From Szabonella alba (GTDB lineage Bacteria; Pseudomonadota; Alphaproteobacteria; Rhodobacterales; Rhodobacteraceae): a stretch of DNA of 64,000 bases. Below the pieces are notes generated by a model. The model saw only the letters and a list, made by a program, of their open reading frames with translations. It did no database searches and was not told the DNA's origin. Position numbers and translations under genes: made by a program. How positions within the stretch are numbered: position 1 is the stretch's first letter; the number at the start of each line of letters is the position of its first letter. Where the stretch lies: NCBI RefSeq assembly GCF_016765775.1, contig NZ_JAESVN010000002.1, positions 558,001 through 622,000 on the forward strand, given 5' to 3'. Below are positions 25,427-34,114 of the stretch, piece after piece.

Positions 25427-25701
25427 CCCCGGGGATGAGCGAGGGACATATCTTCGACATCCTGCGGCAGGGGCTTTGGGTTGCGGTGCTGATCTCGGCG
25501 CCGCTTCTGATGGTGGCGCTGGTGGCCGGGGTCGCGGTCGGCCTGTTTCAGGCGCTGACCTCGGTGCAGGAGATGACGCTGACCTTCGTGCCCAAGGTCG
25601 GCGCGATGATCGCGGTGTTCTGGGTTTCGATGTCCTTCATGACCTCGACGCTGGTCAGTTTCTTCGCCGACCGCATCATCCCGATGATCGCGGGGGGCTA
25701 G
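25423..25701 (+). CDS. fliQ: Flagellar export gate protein FliQ
   Basis: 92 residues with two membrane helices (LWVAVLISAPLLMVALVAGV and MIAVFWVSMSFMTSTLVSFF) joined by the conserved LFQALTSVQEMTLTFVPK loop. FliQ, FliP and FliR form the export-gate core in the inner membrane. It is placed in the rod-gene operon, separate from fliP and fliR. Confidence 0.95.
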   Translation: MTPGMSEGHIFDILRQGLWVAVLISAPLLMVALVAGVAVGLFQALTSVQEMTLTFVPKVGAMIAVFWVSMSFMTSTLVSFFADRIIPMIAGG

Positions 25702-25704
25702 ACC

Positions 25705-26415
25705 ATGGACGCGCCCACCTATGTCACCCTGACGCGCCAATCCGGCCTGATGCGCGAAATGCAGGTCGTGGCGCACAATATCGCCAATATCTCGACCACC
25801 GGATTCCGCCGCGAAGGCGTGATCTTTGCGGAACATGTGCGGCGGACGGGCAGCGGCCCGTCGCTGTCGATGGGTCATGCTTCGGCCCGCCATGTCGATC
25901 TGCGGCAGGCGGGGCTGGTGGAAACCGGCGGGCGCTTCGATTTCGCAATTCAGGGCGAAGGATTTTTCCAGATCCGGACGCCCGAGGGGCCGCGCCTGAC
26001 CCGTGCGGGCAGTTTCACTCCCGATGCCACCGGCGAACTGGTTAATCCCGACGGCCATGCGCTGCTGGATCTTGGCGGTGCGCCACTCGTCATTCCCCCC
26101 ATCGGGGGCCATGTGGCGCTTGCTCCCGATGGCACGCTGTCGGTCGGGGCGGTGCCGGTCGGCCAGATCGGTCTCTGGCAACCCGCCGATCCACTGACAT
26201 TGCGCCATCAGTCCGGCACGCTGTTTGACGCGGATGCGATCGAACCGGCTGAGGGCGCGAAGGTGCTGCAGGGGATGCTCGAGGAAAGCAATGTGAACCC
26301 GATCTCGGAAATCGCGCGCATGATCGCGGTGCAGCGCGCCTATGAGACCGGGCAGGGATTTCTGGACAAGGAGGATGCGCGGGTGCGCGGCGTCATCCAG
26401 ACCCTTGGCCGATAG
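25705..26415 (+). CDS. flgF: Flagellar proximal rod protein FlgF
   Basis: 236 residues. N-terminal VVAHNIANISTTGFRREGVI and C-terminal LEESNVNPISEIARMIAVQR are the flagellar rod/hook family ends, and the middle (FDFAIQGEGFFQIRTPEGP) is the D1 domain. Its shorter length and its place before flgG identify FlgF. Confidence 0.93.
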   Translation: MDAPTYVTLTRQSGLMREMQVVAHNIANISTTGFRREGVIFAEHVRRTGSGPSLSMGHASARHVDLRQAGLVETGGRFDFAIQGEGFFQIRTPEGPRLTRAGSFTPDATGELVNPDGHALLDLGGAPLVIPPIGGHVALAPDGTLSVGAVPVGQIGLWQPADPLTLRHQSGTLFDADAIEPAEGAKVLQGMLEESNVNPISEIARMIAVQRAYETGQGFLDKEDARVRGVIQTLGR

Positions 26416-26424
26416 GAGGATAGA

Positions 26425-27210
26425 ATGAAGGCACTTCAGATCGCGGCCAGCGGCATGGCGGCCCAGCAGATGCGGGTCGATGTCGTCTCAAACAATCTCG
26501 CGAATATGTCGACGACCGGCTATAATGCCCGTCGCGCCGAATTTTCCGATCTGCATTATCAGCAGCTTGCCCGTCCCGGAACCATCGCGGCGGCCGATGG
26601 CACGCAGCTTCCCACCGGGGTGCAGGTTGGCCTTGGTGTGCGCCCGGCGGCGGTTTCGGTGGTGCTGGCGCAGGGTTCGCTCGGTGCAACAGGCGGTGAT
26701 CTGGATGTCGCCATCGAAGGCGGCGGCTATCTGGAGGTCACGCTGCCCTCGGGTGCGGCGGCCTATACGCGCGATGGCGGGCTGAAACGCACGGGTGAGG
26801 GGTTGATCGTCACCTCGGACGGGCATGAGGTCGCGCCCGGCCTGACCATTCCCGCCGATGCGCGCAGTCTGTCAATCAATCCCGCCGGTGAGGTCTATGC
26901 CTATTTCAATGACCGGGTGGAACCGGAACTGCTGGGCCAGTTCACCCTTGTCGGTTTCACCAATGACAAGGGGCTTGAGGCGATCGGCGCCAATCTTTTT
27001 CTTGAGACCGAGGCCTCGGGCCCTGCGACGCCCGGCCTGCCCGGTGAGGACGGGCTGGGCACATTGCGGCAGGGCTATCTTGAGGAAAGCTCGGTCGATG
27101 CGGTGCGCGAGGTGACCGAACTTATCAAGGCGCAGCGCGGATATGAACTGAACGCCAAGGTCATCACGGCGGCCGATCAGATGCTGTCCGCGACGACACA
27201 GATCCGATGA
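26425..27210 (+). CDS. flgG: Flagellar distal rod protein FlgG
   Basis: 261 residues, the standard FlgG length. Motifs include VVSNNLANMSTTGYNARRAE, the FlgG-typical GVQVGLGVRPAAVSVVLAQG and C-terminal YLEESSVDAVREVTELIKAQ. FlgG builds the distal rod through the peptidoglycan and outer-membrane rings. It overlaps flgA by 4 bp. Confidence 0.95.
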   Translation: MKALQIAASGMAAQQMRVDVVSNNLANMSTTGYNARRAEFSDLHYQQLARPGTIAAADGTQLPTGVQVGLGVRPAAVSVVLAQGSLGATGGDLDVAIEGGGYLEVTLPSGAAAYTRDGGLKRTGEGLIVTSDGHEVAPGLTIPADARSLSINPAGEVYAYFNDRVEPELLGQFTLVGFTNDKGLEAIGANLFLETEASGPATPGLPGEDGLGTLRQGYLEESSVDAVREVTELIKAQRGYELNAKVITAADQMLSATTQIR

Positions 27211-27656
27211 ACCGCAGGGCCCTTTTCCTTGCGCTTTTGCCGCTTTCCGCCATGGCCGGGCCATCCGGTGCGGGCCAAAGTCTGGTCGCGACCCGGACCA
27301 TCCGCGCCCAGACGGTGCTGGCACCGCAGGACATGGCGCTGGTCGCGGCGGTCATTCCCGGCGCGCTGACGCAGCCCGAGGCGGCCATCGGGCTGGAGGC
27401 GCGGGTGACGCTATATGCGGGCCGCGCGATCCGGGGCGATGATCTGGCCCCGCCCGCGCTCGTTGATCGCAACGGGATTGTCACGCTGGTCTATCGGCAG
27501 GGCGGGCTGGACATCACGGCCGAGGGAAGGGCGCTGGACCGTGGCGCCCGGGGCGCGCGGATCCGGGTCATGAACCTCACCTCGCGCATGACCATCACCG
27601 GCCGGATCGGTGCCGACGGCACGGTTCATGTCGGCCCGGACAGTAAGGAACCCTGA
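27207..27656 (+). CDS. flgA: P-ring assembly chaperone FlgA
   Basis: 149 residues with a signal peptide (MNRRALFLALLPLSAMAGPS). SAF-type segments (ATRTIRAQTVLAPQDMALVA and LYAGRAIRGDDLAPPALVDR) and the C-terminal VRVMNLTSRMTITG-like end match FlgA. It is a short version, like other Rhodobacterales FlgA. FlgA helps FlgI form the P ring in the periplasm. Confidence 0.9.
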   Translation: MNRRALFLALLPLSAMAGPSGAGQSLVATRTIRAQTVLAPQDMALVAAVIPGALTQPEAAIGLEARVTLYAGRAIRGDDLAPPALVDRNGIVTLVYRQGGLDITAEGRALDRGARGARIRVMNLTSRMTITGRIGADGTVHVGPDSKEP

Positions 27657-27657
27657 C

Positions 27658-28380
27658 ATGCGGTGCTGTTTCATGCTCTTGCCCGGTCTGTTGGCGGGCT
27701 GCGCCGCGCTGGGGGAGGTGGGCCGCGCGCCTGCCTTTTCCCCGCTGGAAGGCAGTTACCAGCATCACGCGATGTATTCGAACCCGCTGCCGGAACATGG
27801 GCCGACCCCGGGGGTGACGGCGGCCTCCTCGCTTTGGTCGGCCGGGGCGGAATCGCTTTTCGGGGACCGGCGGGCCGCGCGGCGGGGCGATATACTGACC
27901 GTGGTGATCGAGATCGATGACGAGGCGGAGATTTCCAACTCGACGGGGCGCAGCCGCAGTGGCGCGCAAAGCATGGGCATTCCGCAGCTTTTCGGCCTGC
28001 CGCAGCGCATTGACCGTTCCTTGCCCGAGGGGGCAAGTATGGCCGAGGCCGTCAGCACGAATTCCGCCTCGACCTTCGCGGGTGAGGGCTCGGTCCGGCG
28101 CAATGAAAAACTGACGCTGCGCATCGCGGCCACCGTGGTGGAACAACTGCCCAATGGCGTGTTGCGCATCGAGGGCCAGCAGGAGGTGAGGGTGAATTTC
28201 GAACTGCGCGAACTGATCGTGACGGGCTATGTGCGTCCCGCCGATATCAGCCGCCAGAACGAAATTCGTTACGACCGGATCGCCGGGGCGCGCATCGCCT
28301 ATGGCGGTCGCGGGCAGATTACCACCGTGCAGCAGCCGCGCTATGGCGAACAGGCCGCCGATATCCTTCTGCCATTCTGA
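27658..28380 (+). CDS. flgH: Flagellar L-ring lipoprotein FlgH
   Basis: 240 residues from ATG 27658. The lipobox LLAGC gives a lipidated Cys near residue 15. SLWSAGAESLFGDRRAARRG, then ILTVVIEIDDEAEISNSTGR, and the ending GYVRPADISRQNEIRYDRIA are strongly FlgH-like. It forms the outer-membrane L ring. It is followed after 8 bp by a FliL-like gene. Confidence 0.95.
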   Translation: MRCCFMLLPGLLAGCAALGEVGRAPAFSPLEGSYQHHAMYSNPLPEHGPTPGVTAASSLWSAGAESLFGDRRAARRGDILTVVIEIDDEAEISNSTGRSRSGAQSMGIPQLFGLPQRIDRSLPEGASMAEAVSTNSASTFAGEGSVRRNEKLTLRIAATVVEQLPNGVLRIEGQQEVRVNFELRELIVTGYVRPADISRQNEIRYDRIAGARIAYGGRGQITTVQQPRYGEQAADILLPF

Positions 28381-28388
28381 GGTTCCCG

Positions 28389-28847
28389 ATGGGCAAGATC
28401 CTTCCGCTGCTTCTTGTGATCCTCGGCCTTGGCGCCGGGGCAGGGGCGGGAATGATGCTGCGCCCGGCCTCTGAGGCTGTCGATGCGGCCGCGGTGCCGG
28501 AACCCGAGACGCCCCCGCCCGGCCTGTCTGATTTCGTCCGGCTGAACAATCAGTTCGTCATCCCGGTGCTGGAGCAGGGGCAGATCGTGTCACTGGTGAT
28601 CCTGTCGCTGAGCCTTGAGGTCGTGTCCGGTGGCACCGAGGCCGTTTATGCGCGTGAACCCCGGATCCGCGATGCGCTGCTGCAGGTGCTGTTCGACCAT
28701 GCCAATGCGGGCGGATTTCGCGGAACCTTCACTGACGGGGCCAATCTGATGCTTCTGCGCCGCGCCCTGCATGAGGCCGCGCAGCGCGTGATGGGGCGGG
28801 ATGTGCTGGATGTGCTGATCGCGGATATTGTGCGGCAGGACAGCTGA
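28389..28847 (+). CDS. FliL-family basal-body protein (second FliL)
   Basis: 152 residues. An N-terminal helix (ILPLLLVILGLGAGAGAGMM), then a periplasmic domain ending RRALHEAAQRVMGRDVLDVL, fit the FliL stomatin-like family. The conserved FVRLNNQFVIPVLEQGQIVS begins the domain. A second, canonical FliL is encoded at 38438-38917, so the two may be specialised. It ends the flgB operon, 1 bp before the convergent FliJ-like gene. Confidence 0.75.
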   Translation: MGKILPLLLVILGLGAGAGAGMMLRPASEAVDAAAVPEPETPPPGLSDFVRLNNQFVIPVLEQGQIVSLVILSLSLEVVSGGTEAVYAREPRIRDALLQVLFDHANAGGFRGTFTDGANLMLLRRALHEAAQRVMGRDVLDVLIADIVRQDS

Positions 28848-28848
28848 T

Positions 28849-29175
28849 CTAATCTGGTGGGCTCAGGCGGCACAGCACCTGCCAGCGGCCGAAGCTGTGC
28901 GCGGCGATGTCGCGCCTGGTGATCCATTCGGCCCTACTGCGCGCCAGGGACAGGTTGATCTCGGCGCGTTTTCCATCGGCCCAGATCTGATGCAGCGCGC
29001 CGATCCGTGCGGCGATCAGCGGATCCAGGTCCGGCGCGGGGGCAGGGTTCAGTCCATCCAACCGTTCCTGCAACCTGTCGCGGTTCCGGGCCAGCTCGGC
29101 CAGCGCCATCAGGTCGCGATCCAGCCGCATCCGGGAAAGTTGCCGCAGGATGTCAAGCCGCGCCCGCCCGGTCAT
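28849..29175 (-). CDS. FliJ-like small helical protein
   Basis: 108 residues, highly charged and helical (LSRMRLDRDLMALAELARNR, DRLQERLDGL), consistent with a coiled-coil export protein such as FliJ but without diagnostic residues. It overlaps the end of flhB by 4 bp and is the last gene of the sltF-flhA-fliR-flhB operon. Context and size are the main evidence. Confidence 0.55.
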   Translation of the reverse strand: MTGRARLDILRQLSRMRLDRDLMALAELARNRDRLQERLDGLNPAPAPDLDPLIAARIGALHQIWADGKRAEINLSLARSRAEWITRRDIAAHSFGRWQVLCRLSPPD

Positions 29176-30254
29176 GCCCGGCCTCGGGCGCCTTTGCGCA
29201 TCCGCATGGCAAAGCGGATGGCAGCGGCCACGGCACGGTAATGGTCGGGATGGATCTCGTCACCGATGGCGATCGTGGCATGCAGCGCGCGGGCGGTGGC
29301 CGGATCGTGATGCAGCGGCACCCCCGCCAGCGCCGCCCTTTCGCGGATCCGGGCGGCGATTTCATCGACGCCCTTGGCCAGACAGACCGGCGCGCGGCGG
29401 CTGTCGCGGTCCCATTTCAGGGCAATGGCGAAATGCGTGGGATTGACGATGACAACATCGGCCTTCGCGACATCGTCCAGCATCCGGTTGGTCGCGATAT
29501 CCTGCCCACGCTGGCGCCGCCGCGCCTTCATATGCGGATCGCCCTCGGATGATTTCTGCTCATCCAGCATTTCCTTGCGGGTCATCCGGTGCTGGCGCAG
29601 ATGTTCGGCCCGTTGCCAGAACAGGTCGACCAGCCCGATGACAAGGGCAAGCAGGAAGATCAGCAACAGAAAATCTAGGATCAGGCGCATCATCAGGGCA
29701 GCGGCAGGTCCGGGGGCAAGATGCAGCGTGGTCAGGATCTCCTGCGCCCGGCCCCGCAGGAACAGCCAGAGCAGGATCGAAGTGATGACCAGCTTGCCAA
29801 GGCTTTTCGCGAATTCGAACAGGCCTTTGCGGCCAAACTTGTTCTTTGCGCCCGCGATGGGGGAAATCCGTTCAAGCTTTGGCGCAAGCTTTCCGGGGGC
29901 AAAGACCAGCCCCCGCTGTGCCAGCAGAACCGCAAGGGCCGCGACGGCCGGAAGCAGGAAAAGCGGCAGGACCGCCCCGCCGGTCCCGGCCAGAACCGCC
30001 CCGCCCAACCCGCCGCCACCGCCCAGAAACCGCCCCGCCATCCGTTCAGGCTGATCCAGAAAGACCATGGCCGAACTGCCGAAAGCCAGCAGAAGTGCGG
30101 GCCCGAAGGCAAGGCCCGCCAGCAAGAGCCCGGCATAGCTTGCTGCCGTGGTCAGATCGGCGGAACGCGGGATTTCGCCCTTGCGGCGAGCCTCTTCCAG
30201 CTTGCGGGCCGAGGGTTCATGCTCCTTTTCGGCGCTGTCTTCGGTCATGCTCAT
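29172..30254 (-). CDS. flhB: Flagellar export gate protein FlhB
   Basis: 360 residues. The N-terminal EDSAEKEHEPSARKLEEARR and KGEIPRS are typical, followed by four membrane helices and the cytoplasmic domain with the self-cleavage motif NPTH (DVVIVNPTHFAIALKW). Cleavage there allows the switch from hook to filament export in concert with FliK. It overlaps fliR by 4 bp. Confidence 0.96.
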   Translation of the reverse strand: MSMTEDSAEKEHEPSARKLEEARRKGEIPRSADLTTAASYAGLLLAGLAFGPALLLAFGSSAMVFLDQPERMAGRFLGGGGGLGGAVLAGTGGAVLPLFLLPAVAALAVLLAQRGLVFAPGKLAPKLERISPIAGAKNKFGRKGLFEFAKSLGKLVITSILLWLFLRGRAQEILTTLHLAPGPAAALMMRLILDFLLLIFLLALVIGLVDLFWQRAEHLRQHRMTRKEMLDEQKSSEGDPHMKARRRQRGQDIATNRMLDDVAKADVVIVNPTHFAIALKWDRDSRRAPVCLAKGVDEIAARIRERAALAGVPLHHDPATARALHATIAIGDEIHPDHYRAVAAAIRFAMRMRKGARGRA

Positions 30255-31036
30255 GGCCGGGACGGCATCGGATCGGCCAGAAAGGACCCAAGCGCGCCCA
30301 GCCAGACCGTCAGCAGCGCCGGGGTTGCAAGGGCCAGCAGCACCAGCCCCCCCAGCGTCAGCGCCGGGGCACCGACAAAGACGACCATCAGCTGTGGCAT
30401 TGCCCGGTTGATCGCGCCGAGCGCCACATTATAGACGGTCGCGGCAATGACAAAGGGCGCGGCCAGCGTGAAGGCAAGGGTAAAGGCATGGGCCGCCCGC
30501 GCCACGCCCCAGCCGGTCGCGTCCGCTGCCGGGATCAGCTGGCCCGCAGGCAGCAGATCATAGGACAGGATCAGGAAGCGGGCCAGTTGCACATGCAGCC
30601 CCGCCGCCACGGCAAGCGCCAGCCCCGCCATGGTGAAAAGATGCGACATGGCCGGTTGCGGCTCGGCCCCAGCCCCGGCGTAAAGCTGCGCCAGCGAAGT
30701 GGCCTGCGCGGCCATGGTGCCGGCGATCTGCAGCGCCATGACCAGAAAGCGCAGCCCGAAACCCAGAAGCAGCCCTGCCGCCGTTTCCGTCCAGATCCAG
30801 CGGAAGCTGAAGGCGGCAAGGTCGATCCCTGCCAGCCGGTCCGTCACGGCGGGCAGGACGATGGCGGTGAAGGCCAGCGCCAGCACCAGACGCACCCTTT
30901 GCGGCACGATGCGTTCCCCGAAGGCCGGAAGCAACGCCATCGCCGCCCCGACCCGCAGGAAAACCAGAACGGCCGCCGCCAGCACCTCTTGCGCAAGGCC
31001 GGCATAGCCGGTCAGAAGGGCGATCATCGCGTTCAT
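30251..31036 (-). CDS. fliR: Flagellar export gate protein FliR
   Basis: 261 residues with about six membrane helices. FLRVGAAMALLPAFGERIVP near the start and the NVALGAINRAMPQLMVVFVG segment are FliR family signatures. It is part of the FliPQR core. It overlaps flhA and flhB by 4 bp on each side. Confidence 0.94.
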   Translation of the reverse strand: MNAMIALLTGYAGLAQEVLAAAVLVFLRVGAAMALLPAFGERIVPQRVRLVLALAFTAIVLPAVTDRLAGIDLAAFSFRWIWTETAAGLLLGFGLRFLVMALQIAGTMAAQATSLAQLYAGAGAEPQPAMSHLFTMAGLALAVAAGLHVQLARFLILSYDLLPAGQLIPAADATGWGVARAAHAFTLAFTLAAPFVIAATVYNVALGAINRAMPQLMVVFVGAPALTLGGLVLLALATPALLTVWLGALGSFLADPMPSRP

Positions 31037-33102
31037 GCCGCGATCTGCCCGACCATGGCGGGGCGGGCCTCCATTCCGATTTCCTCATAGGAGAGGACGG
31101 GCAGATGCAGGCCGCGCGCCTGCACCACCGTGCGCAGAAAGCGCCGCCGCAGTGTCGATGTGACCAGCGCCGGTGCTGTGCCGCCTTCGGCCGCCTGATT
31201 GAACCGCTCGGCAATCGCCTGGGCAAGACGGGCGAAAACCGCAGGCGGAAGCGCCACGTCTCGCTGACCGCGATCCCCGTCAACCTGATGCGCAACAAAG
31301 GTTTTTTCCCATTCCGGATCCAGCTGGATCAGCGGGATGCTGCCATCCTTGCGGCGCAGTTCGGCGATGATCTGGAAACCCAGCCGCTGGCGCACATGGT
31401 CGCAGATCGCCTCGGGCAGGGCGAGGCCGCGCGCCTCGGCGATGGATTCAAGGATCAGTGGCAGGTTGCGGATCGACACGCGTTCCTCCAGCAAAAGGCG
31501 CAGCACCGCCAGCAGCAGATCGACCGGCACTTTTTCAGGCACAAGTTCCTCCAGCAGGCGGCGATTGGACTCGGCCCGGGCGGGGTCGGACAGGGTCACG
31601 AATTCATCCAGCAGCCGGCGCAGCCCCCGCAGGCTGAGCAGCCGGGACAGATTGCCCTTCAGCACCTCCAGCAGATGGGTCGACAGAACCTCGGCCGGGG
31701 TGATCACGTTCAGCCCGGCAAGGGCGGCATTTTCCTGTTGATCGGGCAGGATCCAGCGCGCGGGGGCGCCATAGACCGGCTCGCGCACATCGCTGCCGGC
31801 GGGCAGATCCGCCCCCTCGGCCGCGAGGCACAGGATCCGGTCGGGCATCAGGCGGTCGTGCACCTTTTCGACGCCCTGAAGGCGGATGCGATAGGTGCCG
31901 TCGGGCAGGGAGGGTTCATCCGTCATGCGGATCTCGGGCAGGATCAGCCCGAAGCTGCTGGCGACATGGTTGCGCATGCTGGCGATCCTGGCATCCAGCC
32001 CGGTCGCCGGATCCAGCACCATCGCGACAAGATCAGGGGCGAATTCGATATGGATCTCGTCGAAATCCAACACATCGCCCATCAGATGCCGCGCGGGTGC
32101 AGGCTGCGGATCAACAGTATCGGTGGCGGGCGGCGGGGCCTTGTGGACCAGCCAGGCCGCGAGTCCCAAAGCTGCGGCCCCCAGAACGAAAGGCAGAAAG
32201 GGCAGGCCCGGCACCAGCGCGAACAGCGCCATCAGCACCGCCACCGTGGCCATGGCCGCCGGATAGCGCCCGAGCTGCGCGAAGAAGGACACATCCGCCG
32301 CGCCCGTGGCCCCGCCCCGCGCCAGCAGCAGCGCCGCCGCGATCGAGATGATGACAGCGGGGATCTGGCTGACCAGACCGTCGCCGACGGTCAGGATGGC
32401 GTAGGTTTCAAAGGCGCGTCCCAGCGGCATGCCATGCACCACGGTGCCGATCACCAGACCCATCACGATATTGAGAAGTGTAATCAGCAGCCCCGCCACC
32501 GCATCGCCCTTGACGAATTTCGAGGCCCCGTCCAGCGAGCCGAAGAAATTCGTCTCGGCCAGTTCCCGTTCCCGCCGCGCCTTGGCCTCGGCATGGTCGA
32601 TTGCCCCCGCCGCCATATCGCTGTCGATGGCCAGCTGCTTGCCCGGCATCCCGTCCAGCGCGAAGCGGGCCCCGACCTCGGCCATGCGGCCCGCGCCTTT
32701 GGTGATGACGATGAAATTGACGATCAGCAGAACGCAGAAGATCACCACGCCCAGCAGGACCGAGCCGCCCATGATGAATTGGGCAAACCCCTCGATCACC
32801 TCACCTGCGGCGTCAGTGCCGGTATGGCCTTGCCCGATGATGAGTTTCGTCGAGGAGACATTGAGCGACAGCCGCAGCATCAAGGAGGCCAGCAGGATCG
32901 TCGGGAAGGCCGAGAAATCCAGCGGCCGCTCGATGAAAAGGGTGACGGTGAAGATCAGGATCGCCAGCGCGAAGGACAGCGCCAGCCCCAGATCCAGCAT
33001 CCAGGCCGGCACCGGCAGCACCATCATCACGATCACCGCCATCAGCGCGAGCGCCAGCAGGATTGTCGGGCTGAAAAGCGTCCGCAGGGTCAGGCCCTTC
33101 AT
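31033..33102 (-). CDS. flhA: Flagellar export gate protein FlhA
   Basis: 689 residues. Eight N-terminal helices enclose the conserved FHIPEP-family block (LMLRLSLNVSSTKLIIGQGH and GAGRMAEVGARFALDGMPGK with QLAIDSD), followed by a long cytoplasmic domain that docks chaperone-substrate complexes. Length is usual. It lies between the sltF-like gene and fliR with 4-bp overlaps. Confidence 0.97.
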   Translation of the reverse strand: MKGLTLRTLFSPTILLALALMAVIVMMVLPVPAWMLDLGLALSFALAILIFTVTLFIERPLDFSAFPTILLASLMLRLSLNVSSTKLIIGQGHTGTDAAGEVIEGFAQFIMGGSVLLGVVIFCVLLIVNFIVITKGAGRMAEVGARFALDGMPGKQLAIDSDMAAGAIDHAEAKARRERELAETNFFGSLDGASKFVKGDAVAGLLITLLNIVMGLVIGTVVHGMPLGRAFETYAILTVGDGLVSQIPAVIISIAAALLLARGGATGAADVSFFAQLGRYPAAMATVAVLMALFALVPGLPFLPFVLGAAALGLAAWLVHKAPPPATDTVDPQPAPARHLMGDVLDFDEIHIEFAPDLVAMVLDPATGLDARIASMRNHVASSFGLILPEIRMTDEPSLPDGTYRIRLQGVEKVHDRLMPDRILCLAAEGADLPAGSDVREPVYGAPARWILPDQQENAALAGLNVITPAEVLSTHLLEVLKGNLSRLLSLRGLRRLLDEFVTLSDPARAESNRRLLEELVPEKVPVDLLLAVLRLLLEERVSIRNLPLILESIAEARGLALPEAICDHVRQRLGFQIIAELRRKDGSIPLIQLDPEWEKTFVAHQVDGDRGQRDVALPPAVFARLAQAIAERFNQAAEGGTAPALVTSTLRRRFLRTVVQARGLHLPVLSYEEIGMEARPAMVGQIAA

Positions 33103-33866
33103 ATCCCGCGCCCGCCATGGAGCGCGGGCCGGTCGCGCAGGGCAAGGGGCGGGCGGGGCGACAGGATGACCGGCGCGACGGGCAAAGGTGGGGCGGGGCG
33201 CGTGCTGTGCATCGGCGGCAGGGCAGGAGGGGGTGGGGAAGGAGGGGGGGCGGTCAATCCGTGGATGGGCAGCGGGGTGTCGGCCAGACGGGATTCAGCA
33301 TGCCGTGGGGTAGGATGGACCGCGGTTAGCTTTGCCGCTGCGGCGCGGTTTTCGGCATGGATCCGCTCCAGCCGCAGGATATAGCCTGTTGCAGCCTTGG
33401 CGCGGCGGGAATGATAGGCCCCGGCAGCGTCGCGCCAGTTTCCGGTTTCGCGTTGCAGGTCGGACAGGAAACGGGCGGCATGATCGGCATTGGAGGCGGG
33501 GGCAATCATGTCCTCAAGACTGTGGAAGGCCCGGCCATGCCAGCGATAACTGATCTGGAAACAACCGATATCAAGATTGGTCTGCCCTGCGGCCAGACGG
33601 GCGCGCAGGGCGGCCAGCGCAGTTTCCTTGCGGTCAAAACGCAGCCCCCGCCCGGCCTGACCCAGCGTCCAGGGCCAGGGCCTCCGCCCCGGGCCGATGC
33701 CTGATTCCGCCTGCGCTATGGTGCGCAGGATCGCGACAGGTACGCCATGCCGCGCTGCCGCAGCCGCCGCTGCCTGCAGGCAGGGATTGCCGGCCGCCGC
33801 CGCCATGGTGGGCGCCACCAATCCCAATGCAAGGGTTGCCATCCGCCCGATACCACCCATCGCCAT
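33099..33866 (-). CDS. Flagellar lytic transglycosylase (SltF-like)
   Basis: 255 residues with a signal peptide (GRMATLALGLVAPTMAAAAG). The SLT fold is shown by RTIAQAESGIGPG (catalytic Glu in AESG), LDIGCFQISYRWHG and AAGAYHSRRAKAATGYILRL. The last 70 residues are Pro-rich. In Rhodobacter sphaeroides, SltF is the flagellar transglycosylase working with a FlgJ that lacks its own enzyme domain; the same arrangement is seen here. It leads the flhA operon. Confidence 0.82.
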   Translation of the reverse strand: MAMGGIGRMATLALGLVAPTMAAAAGNPCLQAAAAAAARHGVPVAILRTIAQAESGIGPGRRPWPWTLGQAGRGLRFDRKETALAALRARLAAGQTNLDIGCFQISYRWHGRAFHSLEDMIAPASNADHAARFLSDLQRETGNWRDAAGAYHSRRAKAATGYILRLERIHAENRAAAAKLTAVHPTPRHAESRLADTPLPIHGLTAPPPSPPPPALPPMHSTRPAPPLPVAPVILSPRPPLALRDRPALHGGRGI

Positions 33867-34114
33867 CTCCGCTTCAAGAGAGGATCACACCGGCCTTCTG
33901 CCGATGGGATGATGGTAAAGACCGAATCTTTGCAAAGCGTTATCGGTCGTGAAATTCTGCGCCCCGAGGCAAGGATCGCGGGCCTGGGATCGCAGGTTTA
34001 GCATTCTGAGCTCGAAATACGGGTTCAGATACATTTGCGCAGATACACGGGCCCATAAATACGGGCCAGCATCGCAGGACGGGCATCCCAAGCCACGGAT
34101 CGCGCGGTAACCGG

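Noticed and set aside
33885-34091. 68-codon minus-strand frame upstream of the sltF-like gene
   Set aside because: No hydrophobic, domain or motif pattern, and it occupies the likely promoter region.
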